The notes under the pieces were generated by a model. It did no database searches, had not been told where the DNA came from, and saw only the letters and a program-made list of their open reading frames with translations. Made by a program: the position numbers and the translations under genes. Of a stretch of 64,000 bases of DNA, positions 1 through 8,525 are shown one piece after another; within the stretch, counting starts at the first letter, position 1; each line of letters opens with the position of its first letter. The stretch is from positions 62,001 through 126,000 of the forward strand of contig NZ_WSRZ01000007.1 in NCBI RefSeq assembly GCF_009828585.1, given 5' to 3'. The stretch comes from Shewanella litoralis (GTDB lineage: Bacteria; Pseudomonadota; Gammaproteobacteria; Enterobacterales; Shewanellaceae).

Positions 1-43
1 CGAGAGCAGATGTTATTGCAACACCCAAAATGAGTCTTTTCAT
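1..43 (-). CDS. start of an exported protein, cut by window edge
   Basis: Reading the minus strand from an ATG at 43 gives 14 codons before the window ends (MKRLILGVAITSAL). This looks like the start of a signal peptide: two basic residues followed by a hydrophobic run. A GGGG purine stretch lies about 10 bases upstream of the ATG. The mature protein is outside the window, so its function cannot be told. It is divergent from yciK. Confidence 0.6.
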   Translation of the reverse strand, partial: MKRLILGVAITSAL

Positions 44-302
44 CTTTTTTCCCCAAATCTTGTTTTAATAATTTTGTTTTCCCCAAGAATTGGTCACAAT
101 AGTCCAATCATGCGACCAAAAGGACTTATGTTAGTCCTTAACTATTCTCAAGTTAACGCAAAATTATAGAGTTAGCTACAAGTTTGTTACATGCAAATGA
201 CCTATTCGTATACAATTATCAATCATTTGTTTCAAACGGTCGTTTATTTTTTATTCGGTTCTAGATTTGACGGGCGATTGCGCTTAGAGGAATTAATCAA
301 TC
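44..302. other. divergent intergenic region before yciK
   Basis: An AT-rich stretch of 259 bp between two divergent genes must hold both promoters. I see no convincing operator, repeat or small gene. A GAGG ribosome-binding site at about 286-290 precedes the yciK ATG. Confidence 0.5.
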
Positions 303-1040
303 ATGTTGGAATATCAAGCTGCAAAAGATTTACTTAATAATAAAACTATCTTGGTCACTGGTGCTGGAGACGGTATTGGTCAGGCAGCCGCTATTGAATT
401 TGCTAAGCACGGCGCTACCGTTATTTTGTTAGGTAAAACCGTTAAAAAACTTGAAAAAGTATATGACGAAATCGTTAATGCGGGTTATCCGACCCCCGCT
501 ATTGTGCCGCTTGATTTAAAAGGCGCAACAGAACAGAACTACATCGACATGGCAGAAACCATAGCAGAGCAATTTGGTCACTTAGATGGGCTATTACACA
601 ATGCTTCACAACTGGGTGCATTAGGCCCGTTTGAACACATTGATCTTGCTTCGTTAGAGACCATCATGAAAGTTAACGTAACGGCTCAAGCTATTATGAC
701 TAAAGCGTTATTACCCGTTATGCGTAAAGCGCCACATGCGTCCATTATCTTTACTTCTAGCAGTGTTGGCCGCAAAGGTCGTGCTTACTGGGGGCCGTAT
801 GCTTTCTCTAAATTTGCGACCGAAGGCATGATGCAAGTGTTGGCGGATGAATGTGATGAAACACATGTTCGAGTGAATACCATTAACCCGGGGGCGACTC
901 GCACTGAAATGCGCGCTAAAGCATACCCTGCAGAAGATCCACAAACGTTAAAAACCGCCTTACAGATTATGCCTACTTATCTGTTTTTAATGGGTGATGA
1001 ATCAATTGGTACTAATGGCCAGGCATTGAACGCGCAATAG
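303..1040 (+). CDS. yciK: short-chain dehydrogenase/reductase, YciK family
   Basis: A 245-residue cytoplasmic Rossmann-fold oxidoreductase. The NAD(P)-binding motif TGAGDGIG is at residues 19-26, the NAS-type structural motif near 100, serines at 152-154, and the catalytic Tyr166-x3-Lys170 (YAFSK) follows. Length and motif spacing are those of classical SDRs, and the sequence resembles the YciK subgroup, whose substrate is not established. The ATG at 303 is preceded by GAGG. The gene ends just before a strong bidirectional terminator and appears monocistronic. Confidence 0.9.
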   Translation: MLEYQAAKDLLNNKTILVTGAGDGIGQAAAIEFAKHGATVILLGKTVKKLEKVYDEIVNAGYPTPAIVPLDLKGATEQNYIDMAETIAEQFGHLDGLLHNASQLGALGPFEHIDLASLETIMKVNVTAQAIMTKALLPVMRKAPHASIIFTSSSVGRKGRAYWGPYAFSKFATEGMMQVLADECDETHVRVNTINPGATRTEMRAKAYPAEDPQTLKTALQIMPTYLFLMGDESIGTNGQALNAQ

Positions 1041-1053
1041 GGACATTCATTGA

Positions 1054-1093
1054 GCAATAAAAAACGGAAGCCGAGGCTTCCGTTTTTTATTGC
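1054..1093. terminator. bidirectional terminator, yciK and comEA-like gene
   Basis: A near-perfect hairpin (arms about 19 bases, core cggaagcc/ggcttccg) is flanked by an A run on the left and a T run on the right. It can therefore stop both the plus-strand yciK transcript and the minus-strand transcript of the comEA-like gene. Confidence 0.9.
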
Positions 1094-1123
1094 TTATAGC
1101 TAATGTAATTTCAATGAAATAAC

Positions 1124-1462
1124 TTAAAAGCTGATCTTCTTGGCATTTTGGCCAACTAATTTCTCACCCACACCTTTCACCATCGTCAATTGCTGCAAGT
1201 TTTTAAACTTACCGTTTTTAGCCCGGTAATCGACAATCGCTTGAGCCTTAGCTTGCCCAATACCTTTGAGCGATTGCAGTTCACTGACACTGGCTTTGTT
1301 AACATTAACACTGGGTAATTTAGCGATACTTTTGTCAACAGCCTTGGTTGCTTTTTTTGATGATTCTGTAACCGTTTTAGTGGGTTCTGCGGCAAATGAT
1401 GACGTGCTGAAAAAACAACATAAGCACATGAGTACCGCGGTTAATGTCCATGATGACTTCAT
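1124..1462 (-). CDS. ComEA-like helix-hairpin-helix DNA-binding protein
   Basis: A 112-residue protein with an N-terminal signal peptide (about residues 1-25, ending AFA-A), a short Lys/Ser/Thr-rich linker, and a C-terminal pair of helix-hairpin-helix motifs (about 52-112) with VNVNKAS, LKGIGQAKA and VKGVGEKL. These match the ComEA C-terminal domain, which binds double-stranded DNA in the periplasm during natural transformation. Many gammaproteobacteria carry such a short stand-alone form, and competence has not been shown for all of them. The gene stands alone, ending against the shared terminator with yciK. Confidence 0.88.
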   Translation of the reverse strand: MKSSWTLTAVLMCLCCFFSTSSFAAEPTKTVTESSKKATKAVDKSIAKLPSVNVNKASVSELQSLKGIGQAKAQAIVDYRAKNGKFKNLQQLTMVKGVGEKLVGQNAKKISF

Positions 1463-1602
1463 TAGAGTCTCCTTGTTTTATTAAATTGCTGGCATGTTTC
1501 CTACTCAATAAGCCAGCGTGAAGATTCAGAACGCTATGCTGTTTCCAAATCGACAATAACTGTAGTCAACAATCAAAAATTGTACATAAAAAACACAATT
1601 CG

Positions 1603-2706
1603 CTAAGGCTGATTATTGACCTTTTCCGTCGTTTTAGCGTTTGTCTTATTCATCATCGACGAGGTAAATTGACTTAACTCACCCAGTAAATGCTGGTGCA
1701 CTTGAGTTAATTTGGGCTTGTTTTTGGCTGTAAAAGCAATAGGACGACATAAACTCATAGCCTGGTAGCCAAGCCTTGCTGTGAGCAAGCCGCCACCAAG
1801 GCCCTGCGCTATCCGAGTGGATAATTTACCGGTCATTTCAACAGATAATAATTGTGTGCCGAGATCGGTAATCACTTCTGTACTGCCCGCGTAAATCACA
1901 TTGATAATGATGCTACGGATAAGCTTAATCCGACTCCAATAGCCTAATTCAATGCCATAAATAGCAGCGACTTCGTTAATCATCTTTTGATTGCGCCACA
2001 AAATAATTGCCATATCTAACGCCGCTAGCGGGCTTGCTGCTAATAATAACGCTGATTCTGCTGCGAATCGATTGACTCTTTTTTTCGCTAACAAATCGCG
2101 TTCGCTAAGCACGATTTGATCAAACAGCATAACAATCTCAGCGTCATTATGTTCTTTATTACTGGCCTTAATGTACTGCTGTTTTGCATCGGTATGAGGG
2201 TATTTTGCTAAAATTGGTGCTATAAATTTATTGGCTTCCCCCATTTGCATACTTTGCGATAATCGCTCGGCTATGGTTTGATGATCAGCGACTTTTTTAA
2301 GGTTCACCAATTTACGCCATTCTTTAAGCACCCCTACCCCAGCCCATAGACTCACAATGGCCAAAACGGAGGCATAAAAACCAAACAACCAGGGGCTTTG
2401 ATTAAATGATTCCATTAACCCTAAGACCGTTTGCACAACGGCTAATAAAGCCACACTGATTAATGATAACACGGCTAACCTAGACCAGCGTTTAGGCTTG
2501 CTGGGCGCAATACTGTCGGAGATTGACTCAGGCAGATCATCTAAAGCTTGTTCACACATAAAATCAACATCACTAAATGATTGTGTTGGTTTGATAGGTT
2601 CAGCGGTTTTGCTCTCTTGTGCGTCGTTAATAAGTTCTGCGTCAGTAAAGACTTGCGATTTTTTAATTCCCGAAGCGTTATTTGTCTGATTCATAAAAAT
2701 ACTCAC
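1603..2706 (-). CDS. ycjF: YcjF family inner-membrane protein (DUF697)
   Basis: A 367-residue membrane protein of the YcjF/DUF697 family. The polar N-terminal region (about 1-75) is followed by two strong membrane segments (about 77-98 and 104-125), then a long C-terminal domain with the conserved ALLLAASPLAALDMA region. It lies 10 bp downstream of ycjX, and the two are paired as in E. coli, where both belong to the PspF-controlled envelope-stress regulon. The molecular function is unknown. An ORF on the opposite strand is a shadow. Confidence 0.9.
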   Translation of the reverse strand: MSIFMNQTNNASGIKKSQVFTDAELINDAQESKTAEPIKPTQSFSDVDFMCEQALDDLPESISDSIAPSKPKRWSRLAVLSLISVALLAVVQTVLGLMESFNQSPWLFGFYASVLAIVSLWAGVGVLKEWRKLVNLKKVADHQTIAERLSQSMQMGEANKFIAPILAKYPHTDAKQQYIKASNKEHNDAEIVMLFDQIVLSERDLLAKKRVNRFAAESALLLAASPLAALDMAIILWRNQKMINEVAAIYGIELGYWSRIKLIRSIIINVIYAGSTEVITDLGTQLLSVEMTGKLSTRIAQGLGGGLLTARLGYQAMSLCRPIAFTAKNKPKLTQVHQHLLGELSQFTSSMMNKTNAKTTEKVNNQP

Positions 2707-2716
2707 ACTTATGCCA

Positions 2717-4159
2717 CTAGGTTAATTTATCGCCTAATAGAAACTCTAAAAGATGATCTAGACGAATATGCTCAAACGTTGGATGAGTTTCATTTAAATG
2801 GCTAATATTTGGAGGTAAAAAGGCGTTAAAGCTAAACCCCTGTTGCTGCCAAAATGTGGCATCAGGCAAGGTTATTGGCACATCACCCGGATAAACCGTT
2901 ATTTGCTTGCCGTCTAGGCCTGTGCCTTTGACCACTTCTTGCTGGCCGTGTCCTGTATTGACCATGCCATGTTGCGTTGCCTTAATGGCACTGATGGCCA
3001 TGGTTTCCACTTCACTGCCTTCAAAATTGGCGTAATGCTGACTTTGTTGCAGCATGGCGTTGAGTAAACTAAGCACATGGCTTTGTTGGTCTCGCGTCAC
3101 CCGGTCTACCTGACTTGCAGCAAATAACACTTTATCAATACGGGGTGAAAACAACCGCTTAATCAAGCTTGATTGCCCAAACTGAAAGCTTTCCATAATG
3201 CTATTTAGTGCACGCCCCATATCATTAAATTGTGCTTGACCCTGGTTTAATGCATTTAAGCAATCCACCAACACAACTTGGCGGTCAAAACGTGAAAAGT
3301 AATCGCGATAAAAAGGCTTTACCACTTGTGAAACATACTGCTCATAACGGCGCTTTAGGACATGGTAATTAGAGTCCTTAGGGCTTGCGGTCAGCTCTGA
3401 ATGATTTAACGGGCTCAGTGACAACAATGGGAAGAAAGCCAGTAATGGTGTGTTTTCATACTCGCCGGGTAATAACATGCGCCCGGGTTGGGCATGGTAA
3501 AAACCTTGCTCGCGGACTAAGTCAACGAGCAGTTTTTGGTAAAGATCGGCGACATATTTAAGTTGTTGTTCATCGGCGACTTCAGCTAAATCTAACTTGC
3601 TCAGCGCCTGAGTAAATTCGTCATAACAAGGGGAATAACTTAAACACGCTACATTTTGCTGTTGCGATAAACACCAGTGGGTAAAGTCGTGTTTTAGCAT
3701 AGGCAAATCAAGTAACCATTCACCGGGATAATCGACAATATCCACATACAAGGTGGCGCTATCAGTTAATTTTGCCAATATGCCTTGTTGAGGTTGATAC
3801 TTTATTGCTAAGCGTAATTCAGTAATGGTGCGAGTCGATGCTGGCCATTGTGGCGGGGATGAGTTTAATGCATTCATTGAGCCTTGATAGTCAAAGCTGG
3901 CGATATCTAGATCAGGCTGCATAGCGCGCTGTACGCCAATTAATCGCCCTTCTCTTGCGACTTGCCATAATGGCAATGGATTGTGCTTATTGCTTTTGCC
4001 TGCATGCAATAGTTGATTGACTAAACCACTGATGAAGGCGGTTTTACCTGCGCCAGACAAACCGGTCACAGCAAGCCTAACATGTCGGTCGGTACTGCGG
4101 TGCACGAGAGATTGTGCTGTTTGGGTGACTTTGAACAAGGAACGATCTAAAAAATTCAT
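2717..4159 (-). CDS. ycjX: YcjX family P-loop ATPase/GTPase-like protein
   Basis: A 480-residue cytoplasmic protein with a Walker A motif GLSGAGKT at residues 33-40 and a DxxG-like VDYPGEWLLDLP region near 140. It matches the YcjX family (DUF463), predicted nucleotide-binding proteins of the phage-shock regulon. It is followed directly by ycjF (10-bp gap) and preceded by pspC on the same strand across a 69-bp gap that holds a hairpin. Transcription from the psp promoter may therefore be reduced before reaching it. Its biochemical role is not known. Confidence 0.9.
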   Translation of the reverse strand: MNFLDRSLFKVTQTAQSLVHRSTDRHVRLAVTGLSGAGKTAFISGLVNQLLHAGKSNKHNPLPLWQVAREGRLIGVQRAMQPDLDIASFDYQGSMNALNSSPPQWPASTRTITELRLAIKYQPQQGILAKLTDSATLYVDIVDYPGEWLLDLPMLKHDFTHWCLSQQQNVACLSYSPCYDEFTQALSKLDLAEVADEQQLKYVADLYQKLLVDLVREQGFYHAQPGRMLLPGEYENTPLLAFFPLLSLSPLNHSELTASPKDSNYHVLKRRYEQYVSQVVKPFYRDYFSRFDRQVVLVDCLNALNQGQAQFNDMGRALNSIMESFQFGQSSLIKRLFSPRIDKVLFAASQVDRVTRDQQSHVLSLLNAMLQQSQHYANFEGSEVETMAISAIKATQHGMVNTGHGQQEVVKGTGLDGKQITVYPGDVPITLPDATFWQQQGFSFNAFLPPNISHLNETHPTFEHIRLDHLLEFLLGDKLT

Positions 4160-4189
4160 GGTAGCTGACAGCTCCTAATATCAAGGTTG

Positions 4190-4219
4190 ATCATAAAACA
4201 AGGGCGGTAAACCGCCCAT
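4190..4219 (-). terminator. hairpin after pspC, partial terminator
   Basis: On the minus strand GGGCGG-TTTA-CCGCCC is followed by TTGTTTT. It sits between pspC and ycjX, which lie on the same strand. It may be a leaky terminator giving less ycjXF than pspABC. Confidence 0.6.
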
Positions 4220-4228
4220 TTAGAATCA

Positions 4229-4624
4229 TTAAAGACTATTGATTTCTCGTTTTAAATCAAAACTATCTGACGTCACGTGTTTCTCTAATCGCTGTAATCG
4301 AGTTTCAAGTCCATTAAACTGGCGACTGACATCAAATAAGGCACGTTTTGCTGGTTCACCGGCTTGCCATACCTTCTTTTTAACTTCGATATCTTTGTGT
4401 TGATCGTCATATTCTAATGATTGTGGTTTGACATCTAATATCATCCACAGTGCAATATATATCACAAACACCACGCCGGTACCGCCAAGCAGAAATATTG
4501 ATACGGCTAACACGCGCACTAACCAGGTTTCAAAGTTAAAGTAATCAGCGATGCCTGAACAAACTCCTGCTATTTTACCACTTTTAGGATTGCGATATAG
4601 CGTACGACCATTAGTTGTGCCCAT
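4229..4624 (-). CDS. pspC: phage shock protein C, PspC-domain membrane protein
   Basis: A 131-residue protein with a PspC domain: the N-terminal motif around residues 8-30 (RNPKSGKIAGVCSGIADYF), a single long membrane segment (about 35-62), and a C-terminal region rich in charged residues that may form a coiled coil. In E. coli PspC with PspB senses inner-membrane stress and releases PspF from PspA. The start overlaps the end of pspB by 14 bp, implying translational coupling. Confidence 0.95.
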   Translation of the reverse strand: MGTTNGRTLYRNPKSGKIAGVCSGIADYFNFETWLVRVLAVSIFLLGGTGVVFVIYIALWMILDVKPQSLEYDDQHKDIEVKKKVWQAGEPAKRALFDVSRQFNGLETRLQRLEKHVTSDSFDLKREINSL

Positions 4625-4850
4625 GTTTCGCCCTCCACTCTGGTGAATCAGTATCTAAAATTGCTTCTAAGGTTTCTATGCGATGGCTCATTTTTTCAGC
4701 TTTCGCAATTAAATCATTAAGCTGACCGAATTCTTCCTCTGTGAGTCCTTGGCTCACTTGTCGCTTACTGCGGTAGTGAAGAATCAACCAAATGGGGGCA
4801 ACAAACATCATAAAGATGATAATTGGTGCTACAAGAAGATCCATATCCAT
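4611..4850 (-). CDS. pspB: phage shock protein B
   Basis: A 79-residue protein with one N-terminal membrane helix (about 5-24, LLVAPIIIFMMFVAPIWLIL) and a cytoplasmic amphipathic or coiled-coil region (about 38-68), the usual PspB build and size. It partners PspC in the stress-sensing step. It lies 20 bp downstream of pspA and overlaps pspC by 14 bp. Confidence 0.95.
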   Translation of the reverse strand: MDMDLLVAPIIIFMMFVAPIWLILHYRSKRQVSQGLTEEEFGQLNDLIAKAEKMSHRIETLEAILDTDSPEWRAKHGHN

Positions 4851-4870
4851 AACTCACCTCTGAAAAATTA

Positions 4871-5554
4871 TTATGCTTTTGATTTAGGTTGTGATTTTGC
4901 GTTGACTTTGGCTTTCAGTGCAGCTAACTCATCGTTAACAGCATCTTCGGCTTCTAGTGCAGCAAACTCATCAGCAAGTGAATCTTTTTTACCTAAATCA
5001 TATGATTCAACTTGAGCTTCGAGGCCTTCAACACGGCGCTCGTATTGCTCAAACTTCATCATTGCATCATCAATTTTGCTTGAATCAAGCTGCTTTTTCA
5101 CTTCTAAGCGTGAAGTGGCAGTTTGCTTACGCATAATGATGGTCTTTTGGCGAGCACGGGCATCATTCAATTTTTCTTGCAGTTGTGCCACTTCGTCTTT
5201 TAAACGTGTGATATGTTCTTCAACAACTTGCAATTCCATTTCGAGTGTTTGCAATAAACCCGTGGTTTTTTGCTTTTCAATTAAAGCGGCTTTTGCTAAG
5301 TCTTCACGATCTTTCGATAATGCTAACTCGGCTTTATCCTGCCAATCTTGAACTTGCTCTTGAACACGGCTAATGCGACGTAACAATTCTTTTTTCTCAG
5401 CCAATACTTTGGCAGAGGTTGAGCGTACTTCAACTAGCGTGTCTTCCATTTCTTGAATGATAAGGCGAACCATTTTTTCTGGATCTTCGGCTTTATCGAG
5501 TATTGCGCTGATATTTGAATTAACGATATCTGCGAAGCGAGAGAAAATTCCCAT
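4871..5554 (-). CDS. pspA: phage shock protein A, ESCRT-III-like membrane effector
   Basis: A 227-residue, almost wholly helical, charged protein of the PspA/IM30 family. The N-terminal amphipathic helix (MGIFSRFADIVNSNI) is followed by long coiled coils. PspA binds and inhibits PspF in unstressed cells, and under membrane stress it coats the cytoplasmic face of the inner membrane to limit proton leakage. It is the first gene of pspABC. A sigma-54 element 41-59 bp upstream of its ATG and the divergent pspF define the regulation. Confidence 0.97.
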   Translation of the reverse strand: MGIFSRFADIVNSNISAILDKAEDPEKMVRLIIQEMEDTLVEVRSTSAKVLAEKKELLRRISRVQEQVQDWQDKAELALSKDREDLAKAALIEKQKTTGLLQTLEMELQVVEEHITRLKDEVAQLQEKLNDARARQKTIIMRKQTATSRLEVKKQLDSSKIDDAMMKFEQYERRVEGLEAQVESYDLGKKDSLADEFAALEAEDAVNDELAALKAKVNAKSQPKSKA

Positions 5555-5594
5555 AATGTATTCCTCAAAAAGTAACGTGGATGTCGCAATAGGT

Positions 5595-5613
5595 ATTACA
5601 CATTGCGTGCCAA
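5595..5613 (-). promoter_or_regulatory. sigma-54 promoter of pspABC
   Basis: The minus strand reads TTGGCACGCAATGTGTAAT. The GG (-24) and GT (-12) are 10 bases apart, and the TTGGCACGCAA core agrees with the sigma-54 consensus. As I recall, the E. coli pspA promoter also has GT in place of GC at -12. The PspF-binding sites would lie between this and pspF, about 5620-5720, but I cannot pick them out with confidence. Confidence 0.88.
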
Positions 5614-5747
5614 CTTTTTCAACTATAACAATATCAGCTAGTTATACAAATATTTAACTTTTGCTTTCATTTATTAACTAAGCCATCTATTATGATTTTC
5701 ACCAATTATTAGTCTAATTCACTAACAATTTTGCGAGTAAGCCAACT

Positions 5748-6818
5748 GTGAGCAAACAATACCAACAAGATAATCTCATCGGCCAGTCTAATGCGTTACT
5801 CGAAGTATTAGAGCATGTGTCTAAAGTCGCGCCTTTATCAAAACCTGTGCTCATTATTGGTGAGCGCGGAACAGGTAAAGAGCTAATTGCTGAGCGTTTG
5901 CATTACTTATCAGCCCGATGGGACCAAAGTTTCATAAAACTTAATTGTTCATCATTAAGTGAAAACTTACTCGAAAGTGAACTGTTTGGCCATGAGTCTG
6001 GTGCATTTACTGGTGCCAAAGGTAAACACGAAGGCCGCTTTGAGCGAGCCGATGGTGGAACACTATTTCTAGATGAATTAGCCAATACCTCAGGGCTTAT
6101 CCAAGAAAAACTTTTGCGGGTCATTGAGTACGGCGAATTTGAACGTGTTGGTGGCAGTAAAACCGTACAGTCTGATGTACGCCTCATCTGCGCTGCCAAC
6201 GAAGATTTACCAGCACTTGCTGAAACAGGCGAATTTAGAGCCGACTTATTAGACCGATTGGCCTTTGATGTGATTACCTTACCGCCACTGCGAAGCCGCA
6301 CCGAAGACATTATGCCATTGGCCGAACATTTCGCGATTAGTATGGCAAGGCAGCTCGGGCTTGAATATTTTGGTGGATTTGGTGCAATTGCCATTGAACA
6401 ACTGATGATGCACGACTGGCCGGGGAATATCCGTGAGCTCAAAAATGTGGTTGAACGCAGTGTGTACCGTGAAGGCTCCGAAGGCCAAGAAATTGATCAC
6501 ATCATATTAGATCCCTTTGCCTCTCCCTATCGACCATTGAGTCGAATAAAAACCCGTGAGCGTCAAGTGAGACCGGTTGAGCCTGTAATGGACAAACCCG
6601 AGCTTGACGTAGGAAAAAATGAAACGACCATAGTGCAAAATAGCCTTGAGTTTCCAATAAACTTCAAAGAATACACCGAAAATGCTGAAGTGACATTATT
6701 GCAACGCGCGCTGGCAGAAGGTCAATACAATCAGAAAAAAACCGCGGATCTACTTGGGCTAAGCTACCACCAGCTCAGAGGTATTCTCAAAAAATACAAC
6801 TTACTTGATAAGTCGTAA
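5748..6818 (+). CDS. pspF: PspF, sigma-54 enhancer-binding activator of the psp operon
   Basis: A 356-residue AAA+ activator with no N-terminal receiver domain, as expected for PspF. It has Walker A GERGTGKE (38-45), the sigma-54-contacting GAFTGA loop (85-90), Walker B TLFLDE (105-110), and a C-terminal Fis-type helix-turn-helix (about 325-350, KKTADLLGLSYHQLRGIL). The start is a GTG, chosen because the homology begins there. It is divergent from pspA, with 193 bp between. PspA is its direct negative regulator. Confidence 0.96.
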   Translation: MSKQYQQDNLIGQSNALLEVLEHVSKVAPLSKPVLIIGERGTGKELIAERLHYLSARWDQSFIKLNCSSLSENLLESELFGHESGAFTGAKGKHEGRFERADGGTLFLDELANTSGLIQEKLLRVIEYGEFERVGGSKTVQSDVRLICAANEDLPALAETGEFRADLLDRLAFDVITLPPLRSRTEDIMPLAEHFAISMARQLGLEYFGGFGAIAIEQLMMHDWPGNIRELKNVVERSVYREGSEGQEIDHIILDPFASPYRPLSRIKTRERQVRPVEPVMDKPELDVGKNETTIVQNSLEFPINFKEYTENAEVTLLQRALAEGQYNQKKTADLLGLSYHQLRGILKKYNLLDKS

Positions 6819-6899
6819 ATGAACACGTATCAGCGATTGCTCCGCTGACATGAACACTGCTAAAATGATGACTTAAAGTCGATAAAAAATGATCACACC

Positions 6900-8525
6900 A
6901 TGCCTGTTATAGTAAAACGCTGGTATCAGCTGATTTCCTTATGTTTTACCAGTTTATTACTGGCTGCATGTGGACAAGCACAATTGCCTTCTGGTTTGGT
7001 ATATTGCAGCGAAGGTAACCCTGAAAGCTTTAACCCACAATTAGTGACCTCTGGCACCACTATCGATGCCACTTCACACCAAATTTATAGCAGGCTAGTC
7101 AACTATAGTCAGGCTAAAGGCGATATCATTCCTGGCCTTGCCACGCAGTGGATAATGTCTGAAGATGGCTTAAGCTATCAGTTTACCCTTCGTGAACATG
7201 TGAGTTTTCATAAAACACGCCATTTTTCGCCATCAAGGGACTTTAATGCCGACGATGTGCTGTTTTCATTCAATCGCATCATTGATCCGTTACATCCTTA
7301 TCACCTCGTGAGTAGAACCGGATACCCGTTTTTTCAAAGTATTGGATTTGCTGAGCTCATTGAGTCCATTGAAAAGGTCAATGACTATCAAGTGATATTT
7401 CATTTAACCCGGAAAGATGCCTCATTTTTATCGAATTTGGCGACAGATTTTGCGGTGATATTATCTGCAGAATACGGTTATCAATTGTTATCTCAAGGGA
7501 GACCTGAAGACATTGATTACTATGCTGTAGGCACAGGCCCGTTTCAGCTCAGCCAATATGTTAAAAATGAGTATATTCGCTTTAAAAAACACCCTGTTTA
7601 TTGGGGACCTACGGTCGAACTTGACCAGCTAGTGTTTGATATCACCCCAAGAAGCACTGCGCGTATTGCAAAATTAATAACCGGTGATTGCAGTGTATCG
7701 GCATTACCTAAAGCAGGCGAACTTGCCGTGTTAGCTCAACACCCAGATGTAGTCGTAGATGCCAAACCCGGTTTAAATGTGTCATTTTGGGCGTTTAATA
7801 CCCAAAAACCGCCGCTCGATGATGTTCGCGTTAGGCGTGCCCTTGCCCATGCGATTGATAAACGCAATATTCTTGATGCTGTGTATAACGATACCGCCGT
7901 TGAAGCTACAGGCGTATTGCCTCCGGCATCGTGGGCCTATTCTCAAAATTTATCCCCCAATGAATATAACCCGCAAAAAGCCATTGAGTTACTCAATGAG
8001 GCTGGTGTAAACAATTTAGCCATTAATGTTTGGGCAATGCCCGTGGCACGTATTTATAACCCAAGCGCCCTGAAGACAGCCGAACTTATCCAAGCTGATT
8101 TAGCCAGGGTAGGCGTAAAACTCAATATCATTAGCTATGATTGGAGTGTGTTTACTCAAAAGCTGTCTGCTTCAAACTACGATTCAGTCTTAATTGGTTG
8201 GAATGCTGACAACAGTGACCCAGATAACTTTTTTACACCATTATTAAGTTGTGCGGCACTAGCCTCAAACAATAACCGTTCTCGGTGGTGTCAAAAAGAC
8301 TTTGAGCATTTACTCACCCAGGCACAAAGCGTGACCTCGCAACCAGAACGCAAAGCATTTTATCAATCAGCTGAAGCCATTATTAGTGATCAGGTTCCTA
8401 TGGTGACACTGGCTCATGCAAAGAAGGTCGTCCTGAAAAAGAACAATATTACCGCGATGCAAATTCGCCCCTATGGCGGAATATCCTTTGCAAAAGCAAT
8501 ACAAATATCAGAGGAAGTCGAGTAA
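6900..8525 (+). CDS. sapA: SapA, periplasmic peptide-binding lipoprotein of ABC transporter
   Basis: A 541-residue family-5 extracellular solute-binding protein. The lipoprotein signal has lipobox LAAC with Cys24. The body shows the Dpp/Opp/Sap signature (GNPESFNPQ near the start, LREHVSFHKT, VGTGPFQL, RRALAHAIDKRNI). It is the first gene of sapABCDF and its stop is immediately followed by the sapB ATG. Family members import peptides, and Sap systems have been linked to antimicrobial-peptide resistance and polyamine or heme handling. The ligand here is unknown. Confidence 0.92.
   Translation: MPVIVKRWYQLISLCFTSLLLAACGQAQLPSGLVYCSEGNPESFNPQLVTSGTTIDATSHQIYSRLVNYSQAKGDIIPGLATQWIMSEDGLSYQFTLREHVSFHKTRHFSPSRDFNADDVLFSFNRIIDPLHPYHLVSRTGYPFFQSIGFAELIESIEKVNDYQVIFHLTRKDASFLSNLATDFAVILSAEYGYQLLSQGRPEDIDYYAVGTGPFQLSQYVKNEYIRFKKHPVYWGPTVELDQLVFDITPRSTARIAKLITGDCSVSALPKAGELAVLAQHPDVVVDAKPGLNVSFWAFNTQKPPLDDVRVRRALAHAIDKRNILDAVYNDTAVEATGVLPPASWAYSQNLSPNEYNPQKAIELLNEAGVNNLAINVWAMPVARIYNPSALKTAELIQADLARVGVKLNIISYDWSVFTQKLSASNYDSVLIGWNADNSDPDNFFTPLLSCAALASNNNRSRWCQKDFEHLLTQAQSVTSQPERKAFYQSAEAIISDQVPMVTLAHAKKVVLKKNNITAMQIRPYGGISFAKAIQISEEVE

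Noticed and set aside
1488-1517. GCTGGC/GCCAGC pair upstream of the comEA-like gene as an operator or riboswitch
   Set aside because: Only six pairs around an unstructured 18-base loop, likely chance.
5903-6442. 179-codon minus-strand frame opposite pspF
   Set aside because: Shadow of the AAA+ domain, Ser-rich, with no ribosome-binding site or family match.
6829-6847. TCAGCG/CGCTGA hairpin between pspF and sapA as a terminator
   Set aside because: There is no T run after it on either strand and the stem is only six pairs.
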